Part shown: positions 4,701 through 7,279 of the stretch, one piece after another
Layout of the letters: each line of letters opens with the position of its first letter
Position numbering within the stretch: the stretch's first letter is position 1
Source of the DNA: GCA-2687515 sp046582475
GTDB taxonomy: Bacteria; Pseudomonadota; Alphaproteobacteria; Rhodospirillales; UBA2165
Assembly (NCBI GenBank): GCA_046582475.1
Contig: JAYGEH010000499.1
Location: forward strand, 1 to 7,279
Reading direction: 5' to 3'
DNA: 7,279 nt
The notes under the pieces: model-generated
Told to the model about the DNA's origin: nothing
The model's input: the letters and a program-made list of their open reading frames with translations, nothing else
Database searches by the model: none
Position numbers and translations under genes: made by a program

Positions 4701-6665
4701 ATGCAAAATCTCGATCCACATAACAACAAATTCCAGCCTGGCGAACCGCTGTTCTCAAACGACGGCCGGCTCGATTTTGTGATCGACGCGGCCTCGGACC
4801 AGCTGTTGGCCATGCATGCGGGCGATGGCCATTGGTCGTTTGCGCTTGAGGCCGACGTTACGATTCCGTCCGAATACATAATGCTCAATCATTTTTTGGG
4901 CGAGCCGGATGATCCCACGGAAGCGAAAATCGCCAACTATATCCGGCGCACCCAAGGCAGCGACGGCGGCTGGCCACTTTATTTTGGCGGCGAATCAAAT
5001 GTCAGCGCAACCGTAAAGGCCTATTTCGCTCTCAAGCTCGCCGGCGATGACATTGACGCACCCCATATGGTACGCGCGCGCCAAACGATTTTGGATCGCG
5101 GCGGGTTTCCCGAATGCAACGTATTTACCCGTTTCACGCTGGCGATGTTCGGCATCATTTCGTGGCGGGCGGTTCCTGTTTCCCGCGTCGAAATACTGCT
5201 GGCGCCAAGATGGTTTCCAATCCATGTGGATAAGGTCTCATACTGGACCCGAACCGTAACCGTTCCGCTGCTGATCTTGACGGCGCTTCGGGCCAAAGCG
5301 GTAAATCCCAGAAACGTCGGTTTGGAAGAACTTAACGTCAATTCCCGTAACGGCGTGAATTATCGGCAAAAGAACCCGACCGGCCATTGGATGGGATCGC
5401 TTTTGGTCGCGCTCGATACGGTTGTGCGGCCCATGGAACCGCTGATCCCGAGCCGATTTACCCGGAAAGCCATCGATCGCGGGCTCAAATTCATGGAAGA
5501 GCGCTCGAACGAGGAAGACGGCTTGGGCGGCATTTTCCCGGCCATGGCCAACGCCTTGATGGTATTCCATGCCCTCGGAATTAGCCACGACGATCCTAAG
5601 GTGGAGACGGCGCGCAAGGCCATCGACCGTCTCTTGATCGTCTCCGACGACGAGGCTTACTGCCAACCGTGCCTGTCTCCGGTTTGGGATACCGGCCTCG
5701 CCGCCCACGCAATGATGGAATCTTTTAACGGCAAGGCGCAGGCCGAACTGGCTAAAACAGGTGCTTGGCTTCTCGAGCGCCAAATACTGGAAATCAAGGG
5801 CGACTGGGCGGGGAAGCGCCCCGGTTTACGGCCCGGCGGCTGGGCATTCCAATACCGGAACGATCACTATCCGGATGTCGATGATACCGCCGTTGTCGTC
5901 ATGGCGATGGACCGGATGAACCGCAAAAAATACGCGCCCGCGTTGAACAGAGCAGCCGAATGGGTGCTCGGCATGCAATCCAACAACGGCGGTTGGGCGG
6001 CGTTCGATGCCGACAACACCTATTATTTCTTGGAACACATGCCGTTTGCCGACCACGGTGCGCTTTTAGACCCGCCCACATCGGACGTCACAGCCAGATG
6101 TATCAGTATGCTCGCCCAATTGGGCTACGATCGATCGCACCCGGCGATTGACCGGGGACTAAAATTTTTAATAACCGCGCAAGAGCCTGATGGTTCCTGG
6201 TATGGGCGATGGGGCACCAATTATATCTACGGCACATGGTCGGTGCTGTCGGCACTCAATGTCGTCGGCGAGGATGCCAACGGCGACTGCGTGCGTATCG
6301 CCGCCGATTGGTTGGAAGCCGAGCAGAACGAAGATGGCGGCTGGGGCGAGGACTGCGCCAGCTATTGGGATGGCAAGGGCAATGATTTTGATCTCTCGCT
6401 GCCCTCCCAAACCGCCTGGGCGATATTGGGATTGATGGCTGCGGGGCGCGTTGATTCGGAGGCCGTTGAACGCGGCGTAAAATTCCTGACCAATTCGTTC
6501 GACGATGATGGTGGATGGGCCGAGGATTATTACAACGCCGTCGGGTTCCCGCGCGTGTTTTACCTTAAGTACCATGGCTACCGATGGTATTTTCCGCTTC
6601 TTGCCCTCGCCCGCTATAAAGATATGCAGTCGCGGAAAGATCCGCGTGTCGGCTATGGAATTTAG
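4701..6665 (+). CDS. shc: Squalene-hopene cyclase (Shc/HpnF)
   Basis: This monotopic membrane enzyme cyclises squalene to hopene and diplopterol, the central step of hopanoid synthesis. The 654-residue protein has the family's normal length and spans both alpha-barrel domains. The catalytic DXDD motif is D392-V-D394-D395-T-A; Asp394 corresponds to the general acid Asp376 of the Alicyclobacillus enzyme. QW-type repeats are visible as SDGGW (N-terminal), SNNGGWAAFD, EPDGSWYGRWG, NEDGGWGED and DDDGGWAED. PSQTAWA and the C-terminal GFPRVFYLKYHGYRWYFP are also typical. The position matching Alicyclobacillus His451 is Arg466. The ATG at 4701 is the only sensible start and has no clear Shine-Dalgarno sequence (TTTCTAATGTTCC before it). 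The stop TAG is followed at once by the hpnG GTG, implying translational coupling. Confidence 0.97.
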   Translation: MQNLDPHNNKFQPGEPLFSNDGRLDFVIDAASDQLLAMHAGDGHWSFALEADVTIPSEYIMLNHFLGEPDDPTEAKIANYIRRTQGSDGGWPLYFGGESNVSATVKAYFALKLAGDDIDAPHMVRARQTILDRGGFPECNVFTRFTLAMFGIISWRAVPVSRVEILLAPRWFPIHVDKVSYWTRTVTVPLLILTALRAKAVNPRNVGLEELNVNSRNGVNYRQKNPTGHWMGSLLVALDTVVRPMEPLIPSRFTRKAIDRGLKFMEERSNEEDGLGGIFPAMANALMVFHALGISHDDPKVETARKAIDRLLIVSDDEAYCQPCLSPVWDTGLAAHAMMESFNGKAQAELAKTGAWLLERQILEIKGDWAGKRPGLRPGGWAFQYRNDHYPDVDDTAVVVMAMDRMNRKKYAPALNRAAEWVLGMQSNNGGWAAFDADNTYYFLEHMPFADHGALLDPPTSDVTARCISMLAQLGYDRSHPAIDRGLKFLITAQEPDGSWYGRWGTNYIYGTWSVLSALNVVGEDANGDCVRIAADWLEAEQNEDGGWGEDCASYWDGKGNDFDLSLPSQTAWAILGLMAAGRVDSEAVERGVKFLTNSFDDDGGWAEDYYNAVGFPRVFYLKYHGYRWYFPLLALARYKDMQSRKDPRVGYGI

Positions 6666-7279
6666 GTGCTGACTGTAGGCATTATCACCGGATTACAAAG
6701 CGAAGCCGACTGCCTGCGCACGATTTCCAGAGATTTAAATCTGAATATATTGGTCTCCGGCGTATCGCCCGACAGGGCCGAGGCGCTGGCCAGGCGATTG
6801 TGCGAAAACCAGTGTGATCTGCTTTTGAGTTTCGGTATCGCCGGCGCCCTTCGTGCCGGTATCGCTACCGGTGATCTGCTGATTCCGGCATCGGTTATAC
6901 AATCGGATGGCCGCGTCCATGAAACCAATGCCGAAATTCGCGCCCGCCTGTTGCAACGGGCCCGGGCCGAACTGCCGGAATTGGCGGTCATTGATGATGC
7001 GATATTGGGTACCGATACACTCATCGGCCGGGAGACAGAGAAGCTCTCGGCCGGCGCAAAAACCGGCGCCGCCGCGATCGATATGGAATCCCATCGCATT
7101 GCCATGGTCGCCGAGGCGAATGGGCTGCCAATGATCATCGTCCGCGCCGTGTTGGACGACGTTCGCACCGAACTGCCCGACTTGGTTAAAAGTGCCGTAA
7201 CGGCCGAGGGCACGCCGGATTACGCCAAGGTTATTACCGGCGCGCTTCTAAAGCCTTGGAATATTAAAAAACTGGCTCG
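6666..7279 (+). CDS. hpnG: Hopanoid-associated nucleosidase/phosphorylase HpnG (3' end outside window)
   Basis: HpnG belongs to the MTA/SAH nucleosidase (phosphorylase) superfamily and removes adenine from adenosylhopane, the step after HpnH, on the way to ribosylhopane and bacteriohopanetetrol. The frame is open from a GTG at 6666, directly after the shc stop, to the right edge: 204 residues without a stop. Motifs are VGIITGLQSEA at the N-terminus, SFGIAGAL (55-62) followed by GDLLIP (69-74) for the purine-nucleoside fold, and AAIDMESHRIA (Asp139-Met140-Glu141-Ser142), the nucleoside-binding signature of this superfamily. Family members have roughly 210-250 residues as I recall, so most of the protein is present. 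There is no strong ribosome binding site, so translation probably depends on ribosomes finishing shc. hpnH would be expected next but is outside the window. Confidence 0.88.
   Translation, partial: MLTVGIITGLQSEADCLRTISRDLNLNILVSGVSPDRAEALARRLCENQCDLLLSFGIAGALRAGIATGDLLIPASVIQSDGRVHETNAEIRARLLQRARAELPELAVIDDAILGTDTLIGRETEKLSAGAKTGAAAIDMESHRIAMVAEANGLPMIIVRAVLDDVRTELPDLVKSAVTAEGTPDYAKVITGALLKPWNIKKLA

Noticed and set aside
6662..7213. Minus-strand open frame of 183 codons at the right end
   Set aside because: It lies opposite hpnG, whose nucleosidase motifs are clear, and its composition is low-complexity (rich in Ser, Ala, Arg).

Overview
The window is a stretch of alphaproteobacterial chromosome, perhaps Rhodospirillales-like. 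This rests on the style of the proteins (HpnC and IspG sequences, an IspG with the longer spacer between its cluster cysteines) and on gene order, not on a database match. It carries the first part of a hopanoid (bacterial sterol-like lipid) biosynthesis locus, next to a gene of the MEP isoprenoid pathway and a tRNA gene. I see no insertion sequence, CRISPR array, phage gene or other mobile element, and no gene-free stretch longer than about 160 bases.

Left part, minus strand: tRNA-Phe(GAA) at 83-158 with its own good sigma-70-type promoter (203-231), then ispG (271-1506). Positions 1-82, downstream of the tRNA, hold only a weak imperfect hairpin. A short divergent region (1507-1627) separates ispG from the hopanoid genes. 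In it I can place two back-to-back candidate promoters that share essentially the same -35 sequence.

Right part, plus strand: hpnC (1628-2488), hpnB (2498-3677, broken by a frameshift near 3065-3083), hpnD (3674-4543, ATGA overlap with hpnB), a 157-base intergenic region with short repeats and a candidate internal promoter, shc/hpnF (4701-6665), and hpnG (6666 to beyond the right edge, GTG start directly abutting the shc stop codon).

How the genes fit together: IspG makes HMBPP, the precursor of IPP and DMAPP and hence of farnesyl diphosphate. HpnD joins two farnesyl diphosphates into presqualene diphosphate, and HpnC converts this to hydroxysqualene. The usual third enzyme, the flavin-dependent HpnE that reduces hydroxysqualene to squalene, is not in the window although it commonly follows hpnD. 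Shc cyclises squalene to hopene or diplopterol. After addition of adenosine by HpnH (expected downstream, not seen), HpnG removes adenine to start the side chain of extended hopanoids. HpnB is a membrane-linked family 2 glycosyltransferase of unproven role.

The locus is a known system rather than a new one. The points worth a second look are the hpnB frameshift, the missing hpnE, an altered second aspartate-rich motif in HpnD, the shared ispG/hpnC promoter region, and the repeat-bearing region in front of shc.
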